Assembly: GCA_025024175.1 (NCBI GenBank)
Contig: QCXZ01000086.1
Span: 19,000,245 to 19,064,244, forward strand
Length of the DNA stretch: 64,000 bases
DNA from: Rhyzopertha dominica
Taxonomy: Eukaryota; Arthropoda; Insecta; Coleoptera; Bostrichidae
Direction: 5' to 3'
Shown: positions 21,833 to 30,936 of the stretch, in pieces
Position numbering within the stretch: the first letter of the stretch is position 1
Layout: every line of letters starts with the position of its first letter
The notes under the pieces: generated by a model
Database searches by the model: none
What the model was told of the DNA's origin: nothing
The model's input: the letters and a program-made list of their open reading frames with translations, nothing else
Translations under genes and position numbers: made by a program

Positions 21833-22275
21833 CAAAATTTCGCATCAACTCTACACATGCACTAGAACATTTCCCCGAGTTTGGGAATTTAACTTCAACA
21901 GAAGATATTAAACTCGATGTCTTAAATCCTCGTATTGGGTGGATTTCGTCTATTGGGGCAAGTGCTGTAATACGCCAGCCAAACGAGATATCTCCTTTAA
22001 ACTTCACACGGTTTACTTTCCCGTCGGCAGGGATTTAATTAAGGTAAAACGAACAAAAAAAGACCCTTAAAAAAGTCACCCTCCCTGAAGGGGTGGAAAT
22101 TAAAGTCCACGAAAAGTTGTCCAAAAATTCGCATCAACTCTACACATGCACTAGAACATTTCCCCCGAGTTTGGGAATTTTAACTTCAACAGAAGATATT
22201 AAACTCGATGTCTTAAATCACCGTATTGGGTGGATTTCGTCTATCGGGGCAAGTGCTGTAATACGCCAGCTTTAG
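21833..22275. repeat. Tandem duplication, about 289-bp period, beside the gap
   Basis: A segment of about 145 bp starting CGCATCAACTCTACACATGC recurs at 21841 and 22130 and runs to GTGCTGTAATACGCCAGC in both. The copies are nearly identical apart from one- and two-base indels. The intervening 145 bases are single copy here. It may be a satellite or a collapsed array continuing into the N run. Both strands stay open over much of it, so a coding origin is possible but unidentified. Confidence 0.8.
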
Positions 22276-23844
22276 CCTTATGGGAGAAATGACGAAACGG
22301 TATTTAAAAATTCAGGTTTGCAATGGTAGAAAACCCAGCAGAGCAATATTCCAAATACTTAACCAATGGAAATACAGAATAGGACAATTACCGTGGCATA
22401 CCCCTGAGTAACGGTCATTCCTTGGTCAATTTTCTAACTGAAGGAGGGACATCCCTGAGGGGCGTGTCATTAAACCGAATGTCATATTAAACTCAAAAAT
22501 TAAGAAACTTTTTTTTAATTTTGCATTTATATGTTTACATAAGGTTATTTCAAGTGACGTCACACGTAATCTTGAAAAAAGATATAGAGGTAAGCCAACC
22601 AGCGCCGGTGGCAGCTATATAGAAATAGAGAATAATATGTAATGCTTCGATAGATGAACTAGACTAGCTTTCTACTGCAAGTATAGATCGAAAATAAATG
22701 TAATAATAATATTTTTTGTGGTGTATTTTTTTGTGTGTTTTATTTCGTTAATGCTAGTGACTAAGTCTGTTTGTATTTTAAACTTAGGTTAGCGAGCTGT
22801 AGAAAACCCTTAAATTTTTCAAGGGCGCCGCCCGATTATCTGAATTAGACCATGTACATTATGTACCAAAGAATTCCATGTGATCAAATGTGAACAATAG
22901 GTTTTTTACCTCAAGGACAGGTGGCCGACGCCATATTGTTTTGACTGGTGGTACTGCCTAACTACCGTTTACAAAACCCATCATCAGCATATTTAAATAT
23001 ATTTAAATACACAAATCGAATAGTTCAATAACAATCGTTAGTTTCCAATTTTTCAAATGTTCCGCGGCGACAAACCCATTACGCGCATGTCAGAACGCAG
23101 GTTTGCCAACGTAGAGAGATAAAATCTCTATAAAGAATTGCATTTTTTAAATGTAGTTTTGTAGATCACGTGCAAGGTGGAAATGCAAGCGAACTTTACA
23201 TTAATTAATTTTAATCAAAAATCAGTAATATATAATATAATATATAGTAGTATATTTAAAACATCAGAGGATATTATACTTAACATCCAACTGGAAAGCA
23301 CCCTGTTTGAGCGAACGAGTTCAGATTTGTTGATGGTCGCCCGATAGTGGCGCTCCAGCACTAAAAAAAATTCTCTGTAATTACTAGATTTGTTTGGTTT
23401 CGGTAGGTATATATAAAACACACTTTGAATCAGGATACGGCGACATCAATTGCAAGCGGTCCTTAGTTATGTGAGGAATTTCCAGGTTCTTGAACATTTT
23501 TAAGAACAAGCTCCACGACGACGTTTTTCAAATATTTCGCGCGTCAATAACATTCCGCTGATGTCAGAACGCAAGTTTGCCACTAGATGGCGATGGTACC
23601 GTGAGTTCTTTGCGATGTTGTCATGGCATTTTATTATTGTTAAATTACTTTATACATAATGCAGGCATTTGTTTAATATATGACTTCTCTTCAAATTATA
23701 ACATGCTTGCCATATAGGTATTATTTCAGTATATATTTAAATACAAATTATTTAGTTGTCCAGTCACGTTTTTTGTGTATCTGTATTCCCCACATCATTT
23801 TCCTTAATTACATCTAACATATCCATAACAAAGAGGCAACACTG
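22276..23844. other. No gene; contains a diverged direct repeat
   Basis: AT-rich DNA without a supported gene. A segment of about 50 bp ending ATGTCAGAACGCARGTTTGC occurs at about 23056-23109 and again at about 23525-23579, suggesting two copies of a short interspersed repeat. Confidence 0.5.
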
Positions 23845-24908
23845 ATGGATAATTTTGTATATAAGCGAAAGCATTGGAATCCGTCTTTCCCTTCTTGCGA
23901 AGACTTGTGTGGTGTACTGTTGACCGAACCGAAAATGATGATTGAAGAGCCTGAGGACTTTTTGGCGGGCGACGTCCACGAATTTGAGGTAGGACCTTAT
24001 TTAGGTACTTGCAGGAATGCTGCAGGTAGGGATTTGGCTGACCAAAAGGCATTACGGCTCTTTGAATATGTAGGTGTAATTCCTAGCAGACAGGCTGTCA
24101 TGGATTGTCCAAGTTGCGGGCTGCCGTTGCGTGCGGAGACAGATGGAAGCAGGAAACTGGGCTTCAGATTTCGTTGTCGTAACAGACATGCATTTAGTCC
24201 TACGAGCGGTACATTTTTGGAACGCGTGAGGTTGCACGGGAGATAGGGGCACATGTTTTTTTGAAGCTAGCAATTCTATGGTTTAGGGGACGCACCATTG
24301 CAGATGCTATGGAATTGACAAAAGTAGGTGCTGAAACGGCGGTGGCTTGGTATTCTTATTTCAGGGATGTAGCTGAAAAGGTTGCACTGCATGAAATTCC
24401 TGGAGTTGGCTGGGACGACGACGTTGTAGAAGTTGATGAAACGCAATCTTTTCAAAAGCAAATACAATGTAGGCCGGCGTACCATGTGGAAAGGTGTATG
24501 GGTGTTTGGAGGTATAAGTCGTACCTCCAAAATGGTATTTGGAGAGATCGTGGCAGATAGGACAAGGGATACCCTTCTTGAAGTCATGCAGCGACGCATT
24601 CATGGGCACGCGTTTATTATGTCGGATGACTGGAGGGCATACAGGGGATGCAGGCGAATCTTCAGTGGGCATGGTGTGGTTACCCACAACCGCAATTTGT
24701 GCACCCTCCGGCCGGCGAAGACCCCATATGGGTCCCAGCAGGGCGGTTTTCGCCCGAATGTTTAGATAAGAAGTATGTAGGACCGTATCCTGAAGGCCGG
24801 GAGCCAATACGATATCATACACAAAATATCGAGAGAGCGTGGCGTAACTTGAAGGCAAATTTTGAGATCCTGCAACAGTATTCAGAATGCGTCTTCTTAT
24901 ATTGGTGA
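23845..24908 (+). pseudogene. Merlin (IS1595/ISXO2-like) transposase, frameshifted
   Basis: Consecutive frames (23845-24246, 24261-24440, 24433-24765, 24700-24908) give the Merlin order. First comes an N-terminal region with a zinc ribbon (CPSCGLPL ... FRCRNRHAF). Next are an HTH segment (GRTIADAMELTKVGAETAV), VVEVDET with the first catalytic Asp, SKYNVGR and VWVFGGI. SDDWRAY carries the second Asp, and HTQNIERAWRNLK carries the terminal Glu region. At least three frame changes break it. The ISXO2-like DDE domain is otherwise nearly complete. I could not identify terminal inverted repeats with confidence. Confidence 0.88.
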
Positions 24909-25526
24909 ATGGATGTACAGGAACCAACATTCTAAATAGAATCAATGGCAGTGGTCATCGAATGGGTCATGGTCTCGAAGCAGCAATTTGTAGTATCTAA
25001 ATACCCATTACATGTACGCCGGAGAGAAATGTGTCATATTTTCTCGTATACAGGGTTCACATTGGATGGAAAATTGTGGCTTTACTGTTGAAGTTAGAAA
25101 AAAAAATTCAAATAAGAGTTAAACCGAATACTAGTCTTAACATTTAAAAATTGTTTTCAAAGATGGCGGATTTTCCGATTATACCGGAAATTGACACTAA
25201 CTTCGTTATTTGACATGGAACGCCCTGTATTTTATTACAATTTTGAAATCCTACTTAGTTGAAAACATAGGGTTGCCATTTAAAAAAATGATGATGCCGT
25301 CATTTTCCGGAAAGCCTGTGGCGTCATCTACCATATGTGTGAAGCGGAAATTAAAAACTAAATCGACGGGTGTAAATAGGCGTTGTAGGAATTATTAGGT
25401 TAGGTTAGGCTTAAAACAAGGAATTATGTAGTCACTGAGCATTTATTGGGTGTTGGCAATTTGTTAGGAATTTTAGTACCTATTTAATTCTTGTTAAAAT
25501 ATCCAATTTACATAGAAATACATATA
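24909..25526. other. No gene seen
   Basis: Probably the 3' flank of the Merlin element followed by unique DNA. GGAACGCCCTGTAT at about 25218-25231 resembles the terminal sequence of several insect DNA elements, but no partner end was found. Three TTAGG units lie at about 25397-25410. Confidence 0.4.
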
Positions 25527-25629
25527 CAAATTCGTAGCTCAACATGGGGATCTCGCTTATTTGAAGAGTGCCAAATTTGACTTCTATCTCTTCAAATAAG
25601 CGAGATCCCCATATTGAGCCACGAATTTG
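25527..25629. repeat. Near-perfect palindrome, 42-bp arms
   Basis: Arms 25527-25568 and 25588-25629 are reverse complements with two mismatches, around a 19-nt loop. The arm contains ATCCCCATATTGAGCCAC, which resembles the subterminal block CTCCCCATATTGAGCTACC of the pogo element at 44486-47243. It is therefore likely a miniature foldback of the same pogo family. Confidence 0.85.
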
Positions 25630-25955
25630 GAATACCCCATACATATATACAACTTTACCATATCTGGTGTAAAACACAGGATTAATTCGCGCGCAGACAA
25701 TTGTTAAGTAAATGAATTTTATTTTATTGTATAGTTAAAAGCAGCGCGTCTAAATGTAATAAACACAAATGAAAGATATACACAATTACAGCTATTACAA
25801 CATAAGCAAAGTTATCGACACACTGCGCGTCTAAACATTTAGAACGCGTTAAGTTACAAAGTTAGGAAAAAAACTGTTAAGACCAAATTACCTCCAAAGA
25901 AAACCCTTTGAATATGAGTTTGACAGTTTTTTTCCGAACCTTCTGACTCAATAAA

Positions 25956-26352
25956 TTAATTACTATTTGAAGGGCACAGGCAATCTGAACCATAACCTGA
26001 AAGTGTTTCGGTAGAATCTTTTACAGTGTTTCTACATAAACAATTGAGAGTGAATTCCACAAGAACGGCTTCATCGCCCGGTGTCGTGCAAATGGATACG
26101 CAAGTTACAGTACAACCGCCGGGGCAAAACATTTCAAAATCGTTTTTTATATCGTTTAGGGCGTAATAAGACTTTCTGTACACACTATTTTGCTTAGTGT
26201 AAGTGCAAAGCCAACGGTGTGTGTACAAGTGCGTTGTAAGTAAGGGTTGAAAGGACTTCAGGTTATATGCAGGCGGCTTGCAGTCCTCAAATAGACAGCG
26301 CAGCGTCCATGTCTTTCGCTTGTATATGACTTGTACATGGAAGACGTTTCAT
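25956..26352 (-). pseudogene. Secreted Cys-rich family member, frameshifted
   Basis: A splice acceptor (CTGTTTTCAG) precedes the ATG at 26352, which starts MKRLPCTSHIQAKD, the same LPCT entry to the domain as in the neighbouring gene. At about 26290 the frame shifts by one in a TATTT stretch, then continues CKPPAYNL, YTHRWLCTY, FEMFCPGGCT and VEFTLNCLC to a stop at 25956. All family landmarks are present in order: PP-aromatic, HRW, FCP-G-C and the terminal C-x-C. A signal-peptide exon should lie upstream but I could not find it. It sits about 480 bases downstream of the two-domain gene on the same strand, so it is probably a tandem duplicate. Confidence 0.65.
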
Positions 26353-26835
26353 TTTTTCCAAGTCTGAAAACAGATATAAGTATTAAACACAAAGACACCG
26401 AATCGGCGTAAATTATTACAACGTGTCAACACTGCACAAGGCACAAGTTTCGCTAGACCGAGCCGCGACTTGCGGATTCTGATATTTCGGCAGGGTGACA
26501 GTTTTCTGGTATATATTTACATGCATTCTGTGGTACTACGTGATCTACCTAAATAGATAAATGGTAAAATACTTACATAAAATGAGTTCCAAAGCGACAG
26601 ATGCTGGATCAACAACTAATGCGATGCGTTATACTCGAGGTTATCGGATTGCTGCTTCGACTATCCGCCTGCCAACGACGGACGTACAAGGGCATTTAAT
26701 CGCGCAGAAAGCAGTTCAGCGTTCGGTGTCGGTGTGGAAGGAACAGACATTTTTGCCAAATTGCTATCATGTCCGTGCCAAGCTGTAGGAGCGAGCAAGC
26801 GTTGTGATCCATATCCATCAATTACATAATCATAA

Positions 26836-27786
26836 TCAGTTGTTTCCGCATAAGGTTTTTTGTTTTGCGTAACCAAATTCGTTTGTGTTAGAACAGACGG
26901 TCTTACTTAGACGAAATAAATTATTCAGAGCGGAAAGAATCGGATACTTTTCCGCTTTAATTGTTCCAAGATTCCCGCATTCGCAGTTGACCATGTAATT
27001 TAATACCAATCGTTCCTTATTCGGTGTTAACTGCACTGAAATCCTCTTATGAACGTCGCTATCCTCGGGGCAGTAATTCCGGAACAGCGTGTATACATCA
27101 CGTAACACTGCACATTCTGTTCGGTTACCGTAAGGAGAAAATGTGCATTCCCATCTCCAAAAGTTGTGACCTTGTGTATATATGGGAGTTATTGTATCCA
27201 GATTGTAGCCGGGCGGGGTATGATTTTGAATAATTCGTTGGGCTTGGGAGATTACGGTCTCATTGACAAAATCCGGACAAGGTAAGAAGTCGGAATCAAC
27301 GGCGACCTTATTAGGATGAATGATCCAGCCCTTGCAAACTGTACACTCCTCACTACCGGAGCGCCGTTTACGCTCATGTGGGCGATGACACCTACATCTT
27401 CTAATAAATTCTACACAATAGTGAGGATTACCAGGTACGGGTCTTATTTTAACTGATCCGATTGTACACCCCGGAGGACAGAAATCCTGAAACGCGTGTC
27501 TTGCACGAAGTATTGTACCGCATGTGGTTGTGTAAATGTTGTTTGTGTTGTGATAATAAGCTCGCCATCTATGAGGGTTCACTCCTTGAACATATACAGG
27601 GCTGATGCGGTACAGTTGGAAGTTTTCAGGAACATGGTTTTCGAGGATGGCGCGCGCGCGTGCCATTCCTGCGGCATCCACATTTTCGGTACATGGAAGC
27701 TGATCTATAGCACTTCCATAACGCAACACGAACATAAGGAACACTACACTGTAGGCGAACATGTTGCTACACAAATGCACAGTCAT
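26836..27786 (-). CDS. Secreted two-domain Cys-rich protein, unrecognised family
   Basis: The 316-residue frame starts at the first ATG (27786) downstream of a TATA/initiator pair. A second ATG at 27762 would give a cleaner signal peptide (MFAYSVVFLMFVLRYGSA). Two copies of one domain of about 105 residues follow. Domain 1 runs LPCTE..., NPHRWRAYY, FQDFCPPGCTIGS, VEFIRRCRC; domain 2 runs LPCPD..., TPPGYNL, FWRWECTF, FRNYCPE, LNYMVNCEC. Between them lie ERKRRSGS, a furin-type site, and a C-x-x-C. The predicted product is exported and possibly cleaved into single-domain peptides. No catalytic motif is visible and I do not recognise the family. It is uninterrupted, unlike its relatives at 12449 and 25956. 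Confidence 0.75.
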   Translation of the reverse strand: MTVHLCSNMFAYSVVFLMFVLRYGSAIDQLPCTENVDAAGMARARAILENHVPENFQLYRISPVYVQGVNPHRWRAYYHNTNNIYTTTCGTILRARHAFQDFCPPGCTIGSVKIRPVPGNPHYCVEFIRRCRCHRPHERKRRSGSEECTVCKGWIIHPNKVAVDSDFLPCPDFVNETVISQAQRIIQNHTPPGYNLDTITPIYTQGHNFWRWECTFSPYGNRTECAVLRDVYTLFRNYCPEDSDVHKRISVQLTPNKERLVLNYMVNCECGNLGTIKAEKYPILSALNNLFRLSKTVCSNTNEFGYAKQKTLCGNN

Positions 27787-27809
27787 GACTAAACTGAGGA
27801 AACGGGCAC

Positions 27810-27837
27810 TGAACACTTTTAAAAGTTAGCATATATA
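27810..27837 (-). promoter_or_regulatory. TATA box plus TCAGT initiator
   Basis: On the minus strand TATATAT begins at 27837 and the A of an arthropod initiator TTCAGTG is at 27810, a spacing of 27 nt. The first ATG of the two-domain gene is 24 nt further on. Element identities and spacing fit an insect core promoter. The TATA stretch is not part of the larger TA microsatellite, which starts at 27868. Confidence 0.6.
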
Positions 27838-27862
27838 TCTACCTACACGTGGCAAGGGCATT

Positions 27863-27867
<5 letters not shown>

Positions 27868-27951
<84 letters not shown>

Positions 27952-28164
27952 GAGTATATGTGATATTGTCTTGGGATTTGCAGGCGTAAGATGAAATGAA
28001 AAAAGTACTGGCCTTGACCGAGATTTGAACTCGGGTCTTTTGAACACTAGTTCAAATCTCGGTCAAGGCCAGTACTTTTTCATTTCATCTTATGCCTGCA
28101 AATCCCAAGACAATATCACATATACTCATTTATAATGAATTCAGGCGATAATTAATTATCTTTC

Positions 28165-28206
<42 letters not shown>
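27868..28206. repeat. TA-flanked hairpin with tRNA T-arm-like core
   Basis: A (TA)n run (27868-27948) is followed by an inverted repeat with 82-bp arms (27949-28030 and 28050-28131), a 19-nt loop and, further on, a second (TA)n run (about 28168-28206). The arms are almost identical. Each arm carries TTCAAATCTCGGTCAAGGCC, which reads like the T-arm and acceptor end of a tRNA with a perfect pol III B box (GTTCAAATC); one orientation is followed by TTTTT. No A box is seen. It is a foldback of probable tRNA-related origin. Confidence 0.9.
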
Positions 28207-28207
<1 letters not shown>

Positions 28208-28280
28208 CTACGTGTGTTGGTCAAATTCCCACATGCGATGCTCTTGCCCAATAAACATTTCTATTTTCAAAAATTAATAT

Positions 28281-30563
28281 AGTCAGGAAGCTACGGTCCA
28301 AAAAGATGCATTTTAAAAGGGGGGGTGTGCACTCAATCCTATACTTTTAAAAAAATATGCACAATATGGCAAATTGTCTCGCCGATCCGAATCCCGAGTG
28401 CGCAAGTGAATTCGCGATTGCAAAAAAGACGAAAAAAATTTTTTTCTGAAAAATTGCGATTCCAAAAAAATTACGGATTTTCTGTTTACACTGCCGTATT
28501 AGGTGTATTTCTTGACGTATTTTAAAAATTTTTGCACCAAACGAAAGCTTGAATCTTCTAGAACGCAACGCCGGTTAGTAAACCCCCAAAAGTTTATTAA
28601 TAATTGTTGTACGAATTTTTTAATGGGTCAAAGTAAGAAACGCGAGGTATTTTTGGAACCGTCAGTTAGGTGCGGACATTTAGCGAACGAAATGTTTAGG
28701 AAAGATTGAAGAAAATTTTGGTGCAAAAATCATTTCGATAGCGTGAACGTATGAAAAGTTATTAATTTTATTTAAAAAGTGCCGGTGCGCGCCTAGTCAC
28801 AATTCCGCTACTCACCACACCAGCTGCAGTCGCCACTGTGTACTGCTAATCCAAGCGCTGTTGCGTAAGTCCATCTCTTTCCAACTAACAGAACGCGCTT
28901 ATGCCCTTATAATGGCAACGTTTTTGAGGGAAAATAAAAATACTCCCTCAACCTCAAGAAAGATAAAGTTTAATAGAAACGTAATATACCAATACAAATG
29001 TTTTGATTGTTGTGTATTGCATAAACATGAACATTTATTCTTACGTAACATTGCAATACCTATAGGATCAGCAATTTATACACTGTCTTTCGCAGTAACA
29101 GCCTACAACACAANCAACGCCTGCTTTCTTACAGAAGCAGTTTCCAAGACATTTTTTTTAATTTGCATTTACTTTCATTATATCATTTCGAGTGACAGTC
29201 GCGGTGTGGTATATGTTGGAGTGTGTTTTATGAGGAGATTTCGTGGTCAAATTTAAAATCTCTTTCTGGCTCTCAGAGTCTGTAGTACTTGGATCTGTAT
29301 CAGTACTATTTGAGTTATCATCCATAACATGTTTACTCATTTTCTGAAGAATTGTTTGGACACAAAACACTACAGACGATGTGCCAGCTTCGTTTGTCNG
29401 AATCACAATTTCCTTTCCAAATTTTGTTTTTAGCACAGATTCAATGTCGGGACAGTAAAGGTGNTTATAAATTATTTTTAATTGCTACCACTGAGCATCA
29501 GAAACAAATATGGCAAAAAGCAAAAGCGTTAAATGACATCAAAATTTTAGAAAAAATAGAAGGCCTCGGAGATTCCTGTTGCGATATGATAGCAAAAGAT
29601 TACAAATATCGCAAGACCTGTATGTCCAAATATTTAAATAAGTATGTAAAAGTTGAAGTAAGAAAATCCAAGAGTGGGTCATTTTATCCTTTTGAAAAAT
29701 TACAAAAACTGTTATTGTGGAAATGAAAGGCGTAACAATGAGTTGGATTCGAAAATAAGTCCACGTCAAAGCCTCCGCCGCTAGCATAGAATATGATTCT
29801 AATATCCTCGTTCTTCAGACATGTTCATGTAAATGTTCAACAATCAAAACATTTGTATTGGTATATTACGTTTCTATTAAACTTTATCTTTCTTGAGGTT
29901 GAGGGAGTATTTTTATTTTCCCTCAAAAACGTTGCCATTATAAGGGCATGAGCGCGTTCTGTTAGTTGGAAAGAGATGGACTTATGCAACAGCGCTTGGA
30001 TTAGCAGTAGACAGTGGCGACTGCAGCTGGTGTGATGAGTAGACGGAATTGTGACTAGGCGCGCACCGGCACTTTTAAATAAAAATTAATAACTTTTCAT
30101 ACGTTCACGCTATCGAAATCATTTTTGCACCAAAATTTTCTTCTGAACATTTCGTTCGCACCTAACTCTGACGGTCCCAAAAATACCTCGCGTCCAAAAA
30201 TTTTACGTCACATTTCTTACCTTGACCCATTAAAAAATTCGTACAACAATTATTAATAAACTTTTTGGGGTTTACTAACCGGCATTGCGTTCTAGAAGAT
30301 TCAAGCTTTCGTTTGGTGCAAAAATTTTTTAAATGCGTCAAGAAATACGCCTAATACGGCAGTGTAAACAACAAATCCGTAATTTTTTTAGAATCGCATT
30401 TTTTTCCGAAAAAAATTTTTTTCGGGTTTTTTGCAATCGCAAATTTACTTGCGCACTCCGGATTCGGATGGCGAGACAATTTGCCATAATGTGCATATTT
30501 TTTTAAAAGTATAGGATTGAGTGCACACCCCTTGAACGATTTTGGGCCTCCTAACTCCTGACT
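28281..30563. mobile_element. Foldback element with about 730-bp inverted arms
   Basis: The left arm (28281-29012) and right arm (29838-30563) are reverse complements at high identity, with few mismatches and short indels. They enclose a loop of about 825 bp. The outer ends read AGTCAGG and CCTGACT. The target duplication is unclear (AATAT against AATAG). AG..CT ends with TIRs of several hundred bases are typical of Maverick/Polinton elements, but nothing else ties it to them; a foldback-type transposon is the neutral description. A transcript through it would form a long hairpin RNA. Confidence 0.85.
29469..29726 (+). pseudogene. Coding fragment in the foldback loop
   Basis: About 86 codons are open, containing IEGLGDSCCDMIAKDYKY, RKTCMSKYLN and a lysine-rich C-terminus. 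The D-x-x-Y-x(2)-C-x(3)-Y arrangement resembles a Y-H-x-x-C-x-x-x-Y motif present in several multicopy invertebrate proteins, but I cannot name the family. A minus-strand acidic frame (29158-29436) in the same loop is also unexplained. Two 'n' bases limit the reading. Confidence 0.35.
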
Positions 30564-30936
30564 AATAGTAAGTGCTGTATTACGGTAGTCTCTACAACGT
30601 CCATGTTAGCAAAAGTGTTTTCATAATACTTTTCTTTCAGTGTGCACGGGGCTCATGTAGGTAATGACTTCTAAGCTATGGTATTATCGTAATCGTATAA
30701 ACGCAACTGCTGGCACAACTATTGTCAATATAGTCCTGTTGTTTTGGTGTCTAAACCGAGGAATTCGCAATTTACTCAATACTTTCCATCAAATGTACAT
30801 ACCTAGGTCATATAATTTTCGTGCTACAATTGTTTTTAGCATACGATGTGTAGTCCATTTCTCTTCGTGTATATCCATATTATGGTTGTCCGAAATAACA
30901 TGACCTAAAATGGGTTACTTTGTTATATTACTGCAG

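Noticed and set aside
22093..22275. Tandem repeat unit as a coding gene
   Set aside because: Both strands are open and the two copies differ by frame-breaking indels, so coding cannot be argued.
25395..25412. TTAGG repeats as a telomere or interstitial telomere
   Set aside because: Only about three units; too short to mean more than chance, though compatible with an arthropod.
25956..27786. Aphid 'bicycle' effector family, because of signal peptide and C-x-C motifs
   Set aside because: Those genes, as I know them, have many microexons and a C-Y-C pattern; these are encoded in one or two large exons with a different motif order.
27862..28047. Minus-strand frame of repeated Ile-Tyr
   Set aside because: It is translation of the (TA)n microsatellite and hairpin arm, not a protein.
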